Source: Ophioderma brevispina (lineage: Eukaryota; Echinodermata; Ophiuroidea; Amphilepidida; Ophiodermatidae). Taken from it: DNA of 64,000 bases. The notes beneath the pieces are model-generated. The model had not been told where the DNA came from. It saw nothing but the letters and a program-made list of their open reading frames with translations, and made no database searches. The translations under genes were made by a program, and so were the position numbers. Every line of letters begins with the position of its first letter. Position 1 is the stretch's first letter. The stretch lies in NCBI GenBank assembly GCA_023653785.1, contig JAMKCH010044044.1, positions 1 to 64,000 of the forward strand, in the 5' to 3' direction. Positions 25,201 through 39,500 of this stretch are shown in pieces.

Positions 25201-28200
25201 CAGAAAGAATAAGAAACAATTCTTGGAAGCATTTTACGAAAGCTTTTTGGCGTTTCAACGCCGGAGTAAAGTTCACTGGGGTGCCGACCCCCCCCCCCCC
25301 ATGGTAAGGTCGAGGACGTATACAGTTAAACAAAAACACGTCAAAATTGTACACAACCCATACTTCAGACCACTGTGAACTGTAATAGCGTCCTCTTTTG
25401 TTATGAGTACCTTAAAGCTTCCTGAAGGGTAGTCCCAGTGATTGTTGTCTTAGAGCTAGAATGTGAGTATTCTATTTGTATGAGATCTTTAACACTGCAC
25501 TGTGTGTTGTTTAATTGGTATGATTCCGACAAATATGATTACAAGAACAAGCACTATTATTATTACAGACCAGACAGGCAGATGTGCCTGCAAAACCGTC
25601 ACAGTGAAGCATATTTAAACTTCTTTAAAAGTGCACTTTGGTCGCCGAACTCTGACTTTTGATAAAATGTCATTGACCTAATCATCGCCGGAGGTGGTAT
25701 CGCAGGTAGTTCGATAGAAGTGCTGCTCTGGTAGAGCAGACCAGACGATTGTGCCTGTTCTTGCCTTGTTGTTACTTGGGGACCAAACAAAATCCTCACA
25801 TCAAGAATTAGAAGGTCTCGTCAGCATCCAAAACGGATACCATCGTGCATGCGACATATTTTTAATTCCGTTTGGGTACATACAACTGACACACAATGCT
25901 TTGATGGCAAGCTAATAGGATTGCTTCAGATGGTGTTCCTGCCACTCCAAGCTGTGGAGGCAATACCGTGTCATCAATCTGAGCCAAATTCTTTCAGACC
26001 CTTCCAAAACATCACTTTTCCCTTCAAGGATCTCCCAGTGCAAATCTGCCCATGATAGTGCATGGAAACCGGGAAGAAATGCGTCTTCTAGCACCCAGAG
26101 CCTTGGTAAATAGGGCTGTGGGTCGTCTTCTATACTCTGCGACAAACATGTATCTATACTGGTTGGTAGCGCAGAATGGTAGTATAAGGACGTCCCCCTT
26201 TGGGTTTTATGGTGAATAATTGTAAAGAGTGCATCATTTATTTTTGTAGTCATTTAAACTCTGGAGACTGAGCTTTGTTGTGTGCTTCTTGGATGCTGGT
26301 GGAGACCTTCAATTCTCGCTGTGTGATTTACAAGGCACGAAACAGGCACAATCGTAAGGTCGTCGCCTCCTACTAGACTTTACCAGCTCTCATGCGAGCC
26401 CATACCACTTATTTCAATGTTTTAAACAATGAGAGTGTACCACATCCGGAGTTTACCCCAGCCCAATCACACGGGTCCGCGATTTAGGTGAATTGCAAAT
26501 TCAAGCCAGTGATGACAACTTTGCCTCCTTCTCCAGATGCAGTATTTCATTTGGTGAAGTGGATGTGCCAAGTTTTGATGTGCCAATAATTTGTGCAGAT
26601 TTGGAAGAGACTGACTATTCTTACAGAACTTTTGGTGGATGCTAATCGAGTTCCTGATGAGCAAGAAATGCAGAAAGAGTGGATCTAACCAATGCCAATG
26701 TTTAAAATGAACCGTAAAACTCGTTTTTTAACTGCAGTTGATGACAACAATTTACAAATAACTGTATCAAAAATTCATTTTAACTCCTTTAGTCCTCATC
26801 TGCCAGTTAAACACAATGTTTTTGATGGTCATTTTAACAGTAAATCATAAAGTTGTGATGACGACAGTGATATAAACTAACATTGTGGTAAAACATAGAA
26901 TTCAAACAAAGTGGAAATTTGCTCTTGATACATCAAATTTGTGGACTCATCTAATTAAACAACCCCACAGTGTACTTTTAAAGAAGTTTAAATCTCATCT
27001 ACCTCATCTGATCTGCTATGATGACTCATTCAAATGGATTATAGTGCGCTGTGTCTTGATACAGGCAACATTTGTGGACTCATACCAATTAACAATTCCA
27101 TAAGACTTTTAAGAACTCTACTAAAAACTACTCCACATCCAGCTAAAGTACAACACTCATGGACTATCTGTGCCTCAGCTTTAAATGGACCCATACAAAA
27201 TAGACTGCACTATAGTTCTACAGGGGTGTAATCATGATTTGTTCTAATGTACATATGACAGTTTCACACGGCTTTATTCCGTTGTCTGTGTAGCCCGGAC
27301 TTTTTACATCGATGTAAAGGAGATATAACCCGATCCCCATAAGAACACAATTAATAATGCGTGAGAGTCATCTGAATCAAGTGCCCTATTATATTCTTTA
27401 CCGTTGTAGGTGGACTATTATGCCGGCGGACATAACTTCTACACCGGCACTCAGAGTAAAGTACCTGCCTGACCGTGTTGATACACTGACTCGTAATCTA
27501 GAATGCACCACAGCTTTCAGTCTAGATAAATGCCTATGAATACTTCAATGAAAAAAGTTATACCAAAAATGACTTTTACAGTGTCAATGGCAGCCCTTTT
27601 GAAATAAAATAAACAAGATGGAATTGTGAAGAAGTACTATTTCCTCTCAACATCTTATATACACCTTGACTAGTTAAATGGAGACTGTGCCACCAAAATT
27701 ATATTTTGTATGACTCCCACTGAATTTACTGCTGAAAATGTACAATAAACCCGGTAATTGGCAGCCATTTTGAAAACAAAATGGCTGCCATTCTTAATGT
27801 TCATCTTCTAATCTAGCTTTTATCCTTTCCAGACTTGTGGGGTGTTAACATACAAGTTTTGGCACCAATACTACTCTAGCACATTCAAAACTCGAGTTAT
27901 GATTTGTAAATATCGCAACATGCAGCCATTTTGAAAAATCAAGATGGCCACCACCTTCCACCCCTGGGAAATCTCCATCAAACTTTCCTTTTTCTCTGGA
28001 CCTACTTAAGGTGTCTAAATAGGTGTGATGCTTTAAATCTTTGAAATTCCCACGGCTTCATATCAAACCACAGTCCCCCTGACTACTGGATATTCATGGG
28101 CCTTAGGTTGCTTCAAAACTGAACCACCGCCTGCTCCGCCGGTTCTTTGTGGTTTCTAAAATCAGATTTTTGCATGTCTGTAACAATTACACGTACCCCA

Positions 28201-30523
28201 ACATATCTATAAATGATAGGGCCAGAAGCAAACCTAATATGGACAAATCGTATATATTATTTTACACGTCCGGTTCGGACCCTACTACACTCCGTACTGA
28301 TGGAGAGGCCGTATTTTGAACACTGCCAGTTTGCTTCCTTTTCTGTCAATTCTTCAGTTGAAGAAAGTAACTTATGAGGGATTATACGTACTTATACTGT
28401 TCATTTTAACCATCTCTGCAAATTTTCAAATATTTTTACCTTTCGGATGAATCCACTGTCGGCAATTGGTTCTTAACAATGAAAACGGTTCGACTCCTAT
28501 AACCACCGTGCCCCGGGTTAGGTTTGGTAATCACTAATTCACTTATGTTTGTGGTCTAGAACATTCATACAAAGCTATTACTCCATCCTTTTGGTGTCAA
28601 AAAATGGTTTCTTCATTTTTTTCAAAATATAATTATTTTAAAAAAATGACCTACATTGTAAATTAAACTCTAAACTTTTGACTCGGAAGATAGGTGATAT
28701 TCCATGATACATACCATATACCTTCCTTGGTCTATACCTTCAGCTTCTTCGCGATCGCAGTCACAGCGAACGCCTGACCAAACCTTCATCACAGACACCC
28801 TCCGCACACCCGCTCACCCGTACCATGGCCATACCCGGTATCCCGTAGCTGAAAAGAATAAGAAGTTTAAAAGTCCTGACTCAGAGATTTCTGAATATAT
28901 TTTTAATATATTAAGTAAAAATGATCAACTAGAACTAAAGACTAGTCACCTAGAGGCTCAATTCCAATTTTGAGATGAATCGTAGTTTTCGTTGTTGATG
29001 CAGAAACATTATGTTGTAGATAACAGTGCCATAGGAGACTTTTTATTACCAAATTTCGGATCCGGAATTTTTAAACAAAAATGTGATTTTCTATATGAAG
29101 TACGATTGAGCTTAGCTATTTCACACAGGTTGGTTATATCTGGACACCAATTGTACAGATGCAAAAAACACATTCGTTTGAAAATTGGAGGGCGCCCTCA
29201 TCGGTAAACTCTGAGTCAGCCTTTAGCAATAAAACCAAGACTATGACCACGACAAAGTAGATGATACTTGATTTACAACATTTTATTGAACGAAAGTTCA
29301 TTTAACAAATGCTATTATTTTAATTAGAAATACTGAAATTGAGCCAGCTTCATCCACATAATGTCATTTAAATTACACAATTATCTTTAAAGGTAAACTG
29401 TAGATTGATGTAGTTTCTTACCCTTGTGTTGGAAGGCATCGCATTTACATATAGGATGTACAACCACTGTTAATTCTTGCATTGAAGATGTATATCGATA
29501 CCAAATCTAAAACACAAGTATAACAATATATGCATCAACTTGGCTATGAAACTCCATACAGTTTTGGCTGAGGCAAGATACAATTCTGGGCTAATCCATC
29601 TGTACATGTGACCGATCCCTATTAACTATTTGTTAGGGTACATTTCAGTGTCCAAGAATCGAACCAGTTTTTCGATGGCAACGGGGAATGAATCCTGGAA
29701 AGATTTTCTTTTTCTTTTTTTAATAATTAGGTACTGATTGCGAAACGCATAGTAAGTTTGCAACATCATTAGTGCATAATAGTCAACGAAGATGGTCAAA
29801 AAGGGAGGTCGCTCGCCCCTAAATGTCTGTGATAACTCCACTGTTCCACAATCATACCCTTTATCGCAAGTACTGGAAGAGTGCCTTTTGAGGGGATGTG
29901 TCGAACCGCCAAGTGATCGATTTGCACTGCTGAATAATATTTCAACCACAGCAGGCAGTGTTTTAGAAAGAATATTGTTGAAATGTATTCATTTCATTCA
30001 TTCTTCAACTTAACGTAGGAATTTCAATTTTTTAAACTACATAACATGAAAATAAACTGTATTGAAAATCCATAGATATTGGCCTACTTATGTTTTAAGT
30101 AGGAATTACGCAATCTGATTAATGACAATAAACAGCGATCAAATTTGAGAGGACAAAAATGTGAAATTTTATTATGAGCTTATAAAACAAGAACACGTGT
30201 GTACAATTCCATAAATGAAAAAAACTATCATATTTTTTTTTAAAGATTACTCTCGCAAACATTTAAATTTAAAGATAAAACATTGGTATCCGACCACCTG
30301 TTTTCTGGCATTTATTCAAGGGTACATTATGTTGATGACCGTTCGTATAACTTGGCGCAATGCGTCAGACAACGAACTCCCTCGGGTACTATTCATATTC
30401 CAAGCTTTTGAATTTTCGAAATTATATAGCGTGAATCATCTGATTGTCTTGTCCCGTCAAGATGAATTTTAACGCGAACGTTTTCATTCATCATAATATT
30501 AGCTGAAAGGGTTTAGAGGTAAG

Positions 30524-30573
<50 letters not shown>

Positions 30574-33500
30574 AAAAAAAAATAATAGTTATTTTTTGGG
30601 TGCGAAATAAATCAAGGATTGTCATGTTTTTTTTCAAAACTGGGGTGTTAATATTCCTATATCAAATGAAGTTGAAAATCCTTTTCATCCTCAAAACAGC
30701 ATTCATTAGCTTTTCTCGATATAATAGCATTTGGGGGGTTTAAACAATTGCGAAAAAATACTCATACTCATACTGTACTAACTTGTATGACGTCATGAGC
30801 TCCCCGACAAGCACTTTGATTCATCGTAATGTCCAATATTAAATGTTGACGTCCAACTCGCCTAGTGTATACCTGAGCATTCCGATACACCTGGTTGATA
30901 GATCCCGTCGCCACAGTCAGCTGAATAGGTGATATCAAATCCGGCAGGGGCACCGTCTTCTATTTTCACCGCTGATGTGATATTCTGCATAGGAAATATT
31001 GTTCAGATGCAATAATACCCTCCGCGCCTACTCTTTATCATGTGTGTTAATGGAAGGTGCGAAGGGTAAAATATAATTATGCATTTCAAGATTTGCTTTT
31101 TTTAAATAGGAATGGAAACTTTTTGACGATAAAACCTAACACAGCCTAACTTAAAGACACTATCAGTCATTCACCAGAAAGAACTCAAAATATTCAAAAT
31201 TTGCAGGGGTAGCTTAAAACACAGGGTTCGGCCCTGATCATTTATTGCATATCCGCCATTTTAGGTTATGAAAATTATCTTTCATATAACACAAGTCAAA
31301 TGCTTGTCTTCGGCTTAGTTATAATTTTTTAATAAATGATCGAGCTATGTAACACGAAACCCTGTTAAAAGTGAACGATACGTCTTTAGAATTCTTAAAA
31401 GGTATTTTTTACAACTGAAAACTTGGCAGAAACGTGAAAAAACGTGTTCAAAGATATGAATCTCCATTCAGTTACGTGCTGTAGTAAGTGTCCCTACGGA
31501 CAGTAATGACTAAAACATCCGATTGTGTCCTTATTTGGATGCTTTTGATCTTATAACTTGGAGGGTATGTATGTTAGGATACCCATACCTGTTACAGACA
31601 TGCAAAAATCTGATTTTTGATGATTTGTTTGAATTTCTGATTTTTCAAATCACTGATAGTGCCTGAGTTTATTAATATTAAACACTTTAGGCCTTATATA
31701 TTGTATATGTAAGTAATTACATGGAAACACCAGTCAGTGACCAGTGCTAGCCACTCCAGGCAGAGCACATGTAATGGGGTGTGCTAATTAGGCCACACCC
31801 ACTGTTGTGTAATTAGGCATCTATATAAGATGAGGCAAATGTTAAATTGCAGGAGTCTACTACACGGAACTATGGAATAATAAACCAGCATAGACCAAAT
31901 ACACATCTCCGGCTCAATCTGTACCTCAACCACTTTGAGAACCTAAACTCCTTCGTAGAACTTAACATTATTTTGGCGTCAATAATTTTATCATTATCAC
32001 TAGTATTGATTCTATTATTATTCTTTGCTATAACATGTAGTGGTTGTATAGTAGAAATAACGGTCACGATAACAGCAGAGCAAATTGCATTTGTCAGATA
32101 AAAATGTTAAAGAAAACACCCCCAAACTTACTTTGTATATTTCTTGAACTAAATCCACAATATTCGAGGAATCGTCTGTTAGCCTGGCCACTAATGCTTC
32201 ATGAAAGAATTTGGGTAGATCCTGGTGGGAAAAAAGTGGAAGTTATTGATTTATGTTATTACGGGATACTTCTAAATGTTATACTTTCGTCGTTTGATGT
32301 GGTTAATTTTCTTTCCTAAGCTCGTTAATTGGAAATTAAAATTACATTTTTTTAAATGTGCCCAAACTTAAGGTTTACAATTATTGTGTTATTCATGAAC
32401 AAGAAGTTGTTAAATGGACAATCAGCGATAAGGTGTTGTTCATAACCCCTGTTTTACCCCTAGTTCTTCAGCGAACCTACAAAATAACATGCTGAAAATT
32501 CCAATTCATTCTAACTATCTGTTGTAATTTACGAGTGGTGTTTGTATAAAGTGAAGTTGCCCATAGGCCACTGTGTTAATCCGGATTGGGACATTTAAAA
32601 CAAAAATCGCTCTAGTATCTGAACGAAAGGATCATTGCCTTATTAATTTGGGATATTTGTAAGTTGGAGATACGCCATGGGTACATGTAACTAATGTGGA
32701 TTTTAAAAAAAATTGAGGGCGCTTTTCCCTCAAAATCTTTGAATGTCCGTTAAAGTAGAATCGCAGGTTATGATTTAATACATGATAATTAAGATTTTAT
32801 GGACATTTTCGTAAAATCGTCGCAATTTACAAATATTAATAATGAACCCTTTTCACACCAAGCAATAAATTACCAGGATAATCATATTCCCATTTCTGGT
32901 GGTAGAAACAGCGTTTGATTTTGAATATTTATTAATCTTTCCCTGGAGATGGCCAGCGCACATGAGTGTTTAAAAAATATGTGCGCTTGGGCATACTCGA
33001 ACCGGGGACATCCGTATTACTAGCACGGCGCTCTTGCCAAATGAGCTATCAAGGCACGGTTTTTAGAGGAGCAATAAATATTTCCTATAGGTGTTAGGTC
33101 CGAAAAGTAACGAAGTAGGTAAAGATTTCAAAAAAGTGTTTGATTTTGTTCATATTTTCAGTGTTCCAGATGAAGTAATTTTGAGAAAGTGACTCATGAG
33201 AGAGAGAGAGAGAAAAAATAAACACAGAGAGTGCATTTAAAGAGCAAAGCGAAGCACGTACTTTCTTATAAGATTACACCGTTTCTTATCATAAAACGAA
33301 AATATGAAATTCGGCGGTAATGGCACATAAATATAAGTTCATTTGAGGTTGACATCAAATGTAACATCAAAATGCTATACATATTCATAAAATCTGTTCT
33401 GAAGGTTTTACGGCATAATTGTCACCAATTTGTTCACCCAAAAACATGCAACTTTGTGAGTTTGGATGTTTTGAAAAAATTTTTTTTTGAATTAAAGGGA

Positions 33501-36500
33501 TTAGCAAGCGATAATGCGAGAGAATAAAAAAAAAAAGTGTGTGAAATAGATGGTTTTAACTTATAAACAGCGCGATAAGTGTGATGAACAAGTCCATATA
33601 ACTGCTTTAATATAGAAAAAACACCAAATAGCGAAAAAATTACAAATTTGAGGAAATGTTGTCATACCATCTCCCAAATAGACATACAGCTACGATGTCT
33701 CAAAACGCTTGCACTAAAAAGCTGATGGTGGTGATTTACACTCCAGTTACAGAATAAACAAAGAATATAATGTTTGTGTTTCAGGTAAAACTGTTTTGAT
33801 TTGGTGCACAATTCACGCTGAAAATCTGTGATATTCACCGGGAAAGGCTTTTTTTATCTCAAGTCGGAATTTTTGATATGCACGTATAGAAAATTACAGA
33901 AATCGGATTTAAAACGTTACTGCCTTGTCTTTAATACGCGGATTTCAAGCAAAACACGGGTAGGTTGATGTTCACAGTATCCATCCCAGTAACAAAATAT
34001 AAACGATGAATTTTTATGATTTTTTCTTTGTTTGGATTAGCAAATGATTGTAATCCCTTTAAGTAAAAGGTGGTATTTTATGCTAATATAGTATCGTCGT
34101 CTATGTAGAAATAAGAGGATTCCAATTGGCCTTCGGACGGGCTACTCGCAAGACCGAATAAGTGTGTTTGTTTCTTTGTTTGTTTTGATCCTTACTTTGT
34201 CTTTTTTAATCAAATTATTTCCCAGACACCCTACACAGATGTCTATGAAATCAAGTAAACTACAAACAGAGTGCAAAAAAATTAGTATCGCTTTAAATCA
34301 ATAATCATCGATTTATTTGTACCAACGAGCGCCTGTTTTTGTCTTATATTTACGGGTGTCTTCAGCTATGCACAATTCTAATATTCTATTTCAATCAAAA
34401 TTTAGAATAGTGTGTATAAAGCTAAATTCGTATTATGTAGTGCGCCATAGACCAACGTGGTATAGGGTTGGTGTCCTATAACAGATCTACAGCTGTGATA
34501 TTTTCACCGGTTCAGATAGTTTTACGGAATAAAGCTCACGCAGTGTGCATGAGCTTTATTCCGTAAGACTACGTGAGGAGGTAAAAATATCACGCCGGTA
34601 AATCTTTTATAAAAACAGCTTCAAAACTTAACCGCTGATTAAACCGTGCTTCATTGTTTTGAACAAGAAGAGGTATAGTGTTCTTCACACAATGCAACTC
34701 TTCCAATTTTTTTTTTTTTTTTTTTTCTGCAGGTTACTTGTTTTCTGGGGTCATATCTTTAAAAATATTAACTCTACCTTTATGAACTTTTCAGGGATAT
34801 TAGTTAACAGTACCTTCTTATCTTACAACAAAGGATAAGTAGTCACATGCTTTTGTTCAAAACTTATGGCGCCTGCCACCAAGTGTTGCATTTTTTTTGG
34901 GACACACGGTATTTACGGGTGTCTTCAGCTATGCACAATTCTAATATTCTATTTCAATCAAAATTTAGAATAGTGTGTATAAAGCTAAATTCGTATTATG
35001 TAGTGCGCCATAGACCAACGTGGTATAGGGGTGGTGTCCTATAACAGATCTACAGCTGTGATATTTTCACCGGTTCAGATAGTTTACGGATAAGCTCACG
35101 CATGGTGCATGAGCTTTATTCCGTAAGACTACGTGAGGAGGTAAAATATCACGCCGGTAAATAATCTTTTTAAAACACTTCACACTTAACCGCTGATTAA
35201 ACCGTGCTTCATTGTGTTTGACAAGAAGAGGTATAGTTGGTCTTCCACAATGCAACTCTTCCAATACAATTTTTGCATGGGTTTCACATGAGTTTGTAGT
35301 GACAAAAGTAGCTAATTAACAGAACTCATCCCAATCTTTCAATTTAAGTACTTTTTGTCCCTATAAACTCATGTGCCAACCCCGGTGCAAAAAATTGTAT
35401 TTGAAGAAATGCATTGTCGGCGAACCTTAGTCCCGCCTCTTGTTTTGAAGATAGAATCGACCCCCCCAGTTAAAGAACCAGGTGAACGGTGAGCGCCGGA
35501 AGTTTGGGGTATCGAGTCCCCCCCCACCCTGAGAAGACTGTCGAAGTACGATGTTTGGTTAAGCAATTTAGCACATGGTTGAAGAGCGCCCCCAATTTTT
35601 CAAAAAAATTTGAGATTTTTTACACGGTTGCATTTTGGTAACTGGCTTGTAAACTATACCTGTGAAGGGGTAAATGGTGCAACAAGAGAATTTTGAGACA
35701 CCCAAATGTGTGTCAGAATAGTAATTTCATATAGAAGAGACACTCAAATTAGATTTCTTACCTTGTATTTTGCTACAGAAATGTCTTAAAAGAGAGAAAA
35801 AAAGGTGCATTGTAGATTTTCTCTATTTCAATATAAAAACTAGGCTGATTTTTGTATGTGCTCCTCTACGAAATTAGAAATTCAAATATTTGTACCAAAG
35901 AAACGTTTCTCGGCTTAATCCTTACCGAATGGGATATTTTTGGTATAAAGCGTTTAACAACCAGGGCCAAAATCAGAATTGTCACATTTTTTTGTTCGGG
36001 ACACCTGGTATTTGAAATCTCTCGTTGCCACCTTTAAAGCGACATACTGTATAAAAACTATTCAGACATAATGAAAAGGGCCTTACTGAAATCACTTCCA
36101 ACAGTTTGAAAACAATTTGGGATGTTTACATTCGGTAAAAGAGTAAAACAGGAAGATTTCCAGAGGGGAAGGTGGCAATTCCGGTGGCAATTTCCCCTTC
36201 TGAACAGAAAAACCAAGGGTTTGACATCCCTGACCAGAATTTTACAGTGTATCTACAATTTTTTGTGACAATTCAAAGCATTCAGACCAGATTCAGGCAG
36301 GGTACTTAGCTTGTAGTAAGATTGATCTGGCAAGTTGAAAGAGGATGAGCCGGGATTACACATATACAATAGCACTGGTCTGTGAGCTGCTGACAGCTGT
36401 TTTCAAGTTTTAGTATATTGCCTGGCAGTAATGTGTTAGCACCTTTGTCCGAAATGCCACGAACTGCCGCCTCCCCCTCTGGAACTTTTCCTGTTTGTTT

Positions 36501-39500
36501 CGGTTTTTACAGAATGTAAACATCCAAAGGGTTTTCAAACTTGGGGAGTGATTTCAGCAAGTGTCCTTTTCATTATGTCTGACTATTTTTTTTATACCAT
36601 TAAGTCGCTTAAGCTCGAAAATGTCTTGTGTGTCACAACGCGAGGAATTTTGTAATTAGAATAATCATATCGGGTATCCGATAATAATTCAACGGCCTTG
36701 CCGAAACGGCCTTCCAATGGAAATAGCCGGGAATAGCGCCATGTACGTGTCTCCTTTCCCATCCATTAGTTGTTTTTTTGGCTCAGGGCAAGTCAGTTAG
36801 AGGTTATCTTCTTCGGGTGGCACTATTCACATGGACGGACATAAACTATCCATTGCCAGCTCTGCCGTGAACATGGTTAAGTACAATCTGGATCCCAATT
36901 CTAATTACAAATCGCTTATTTTATGAATAAATACGCATTCCGAGCTCTCGGTCGCAGGTTATAGTTTCCTAGACATTACCAACGAACTGGGCAAAATATC
37001 AACGTTTTAAAATTGGGGCGCCGCCTCTTCAAAAATGTCCATGAATAAGGAATCTATCAACCCTTATTCATTTGCGGGGTTTATAGGACATGTGCTTGCC
37101 CTTCCAAACAAACAAAATATCTTTCCGTGGTGAAGGTGGCATTCACAAGCCGTAAACTTGGACGAGCCATGAAACATTTTCTGCTGCTCTGTTTGGAAGC
37201 GACAAAGAAGCATTCCCCCAATAGAGCGGGTGAATTATAAGCTGTGAACAGTTTAATCATCCCCATCATTCATATGAAGTTGAGTAATACCAACAGTTAA
37301 AATGTCAAATTGTAGACATATGGAACGCTTTCTTTCTCACTTGCCTCTAAAGCTCTAACGACAAGGATTCAAACACGGATTCACTGATCTCCACTTCGTC
37401 TCGCATTGCAAGCTTCTCTGACTTAGTGGAAGGTAACGGGGTTTATTAGGCCATGGTACATGCTAACCCCTTTTGGCCTTTTATTTAAAGTTTTGTGCTC
37501 CCAGCGCTGGGGATTACTTATTTCATTCACTCAAATAAAAAAACATCTTATTCCAACCACGAAAAGCTGTGTCCCCACATGAAAAGAGTGCACATTATTT
37601 AGAAAAATGAAAAATGTTCAACTCAATTATTTCCCGGAATATCAGTGACACTGGATATACCACATAACCTCAACCTGCTCAAGCGAACACTGGGAGCTAA
37701 TGATATCACTAATCGGCCCGGGACACACTTCACATTCTTTACATCTGGTATATTGTTTGTGTACGCAGTGAATGACTTAGAATGTTAGTCCTTGCGCATT
37801 GGCCACGTTCTTCTCGTTCGCGATAAAAAAAATCTTGAGATTCTTACTGTGTGTTCACTTAACTTGAACCCTTATGATTAATTTTTTCGAAAAGAACATG
37901 TACAGGGACAAATTCATGAAAAAAAGCCCATGGCCAAGGACTGGCCTAATTTGTGCATAACCTAGATCGGCAAGTTATTGTCTTTAAAACCCTATTCTAT
38001 TCAATTTACCAAGAGAGGCAATGCTATTCAGCGACCTACATTTTTAAAATCATTGAGCGGAGGTGGGCTGTTGCCCTTTAAGTTCTGAACAGATACTAGA
38101 GCTCACTACTGCGGTCATAAACACCTGATAATAGCTTAAAATCTTTTCAACAGTGTAGGCAGTAACAAGGGACCTGCAACCCTGTTGCTAAGAGATCTGA
38201 AGTATTTTTCGGTTGATTGTTGAATATCATAATAGCTCTATGTGGCTTGCGTTTTACGTGTACATATTGGTCACTGACCCCTTCGGGGAAGGTAAATTTC
38301 GTTGACATTTTATTCTTTTTCTCAATAAGGTCATTCTTCATTTGGGGATACAGGCTTTTCCTGGTTTACATCTATTTTAAATTCTTTAGGTGAAGGAACA
38401 GTAAGTGATCCCCAGCGCTGCAGCACGAAAAGATCGTTAAATCACGTACGTATCATGGCCTATCTGTCCATGGCATGTCAAGATGACATTAGTATTGATC
38501 TCCGGTACAATTCATTATGACCCAGATAATTTAGACTGTTCCATGTTATTTTTTCTTGGCTTACTTGATTAATAAATAACTGGATCTGGTTTCTTACTAT
38601 TCCGTTTGATATCTCTTCTCGGACTGGGCCCAATTGCAATATGGCAGTACCACTTATGGTCTTTTCATCGCTGAATTAGTTGACTAATGGAAGGGTAGTC
38701 CTGGTAAAGAAAGAAAGAAAATTGGTATGTATCATAAAACTTTTAACATGTTACAGTGGGACCAGGCTTTGAATGCTCATCTACAGTGCAGGTGTTAAAA
38801 AACTAGTTTAGGGGATTCACATTTGTTAAATACATCCTGTCATCATTTTGAAAAATGGTTCAACTTCCTAGACGTATTGAGGTGTGAGGAAGTCTTATAA
38901 CAAATTTTAATCATCGATGCTTTGAAATTTATTGTGTTTAGCTGCAGACATGTTTACACATGGCAACTGTTGTCCAGGGATAAAACACCCTAACCGCACG
39001 GCGGCCCGTGGCGTACCAGACCTTTGCAAAATTGGGGGGGGGGCTGACTGGACGGGGTGCCAAGGCTTTTTTTGAGGGGCAAATTTGGGTCCGTCTCCAT
39101 AGACCAACTGTACAGGGGGCTGAAGGGGGGGGGGGGCACGGGTTCTGTTTGGGGGGGACTTGCGCCCCCCTGCCCCCCCCCCCCGCTGTTACGCCACTGC
39201 CGCACGCCAAAGTGGGTTCGAGGCACACTGTGGCATAATGTGTTTCACCCCTTGAGTACGTTAATAAGGCGCTTCAATTGTGGTTACCGGGTTGTGTGAA
39301 AAGCAGATAGAGTCAGCCGGGAGCCACGTCCTTGGGAACAATGGGAACAATAGGGCAAAATCGATTCAGTTGACTCTTCGCGAAACATTAGTTTCACGCT
39401 TGATCTATTGTCGTCTATGTAGCCCTACGGAGCTCGATGGTACTATGAGTACGCCGGACCATAATTACTTCTACACCGGTGTTGGAGGAGATATAGTCCT

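Noticed and set aside
25118..25378. Overlapping frames on both strands at 25.1-25.4 kb
   Set aside because: No domain; they span a C-run inside a decayed transposable element.
30523..30590. Poly(A) tract as evidence of a processed gene
   Set aside because: No gene-like or LINE/SINE body precedes it and no target duplication is visible.
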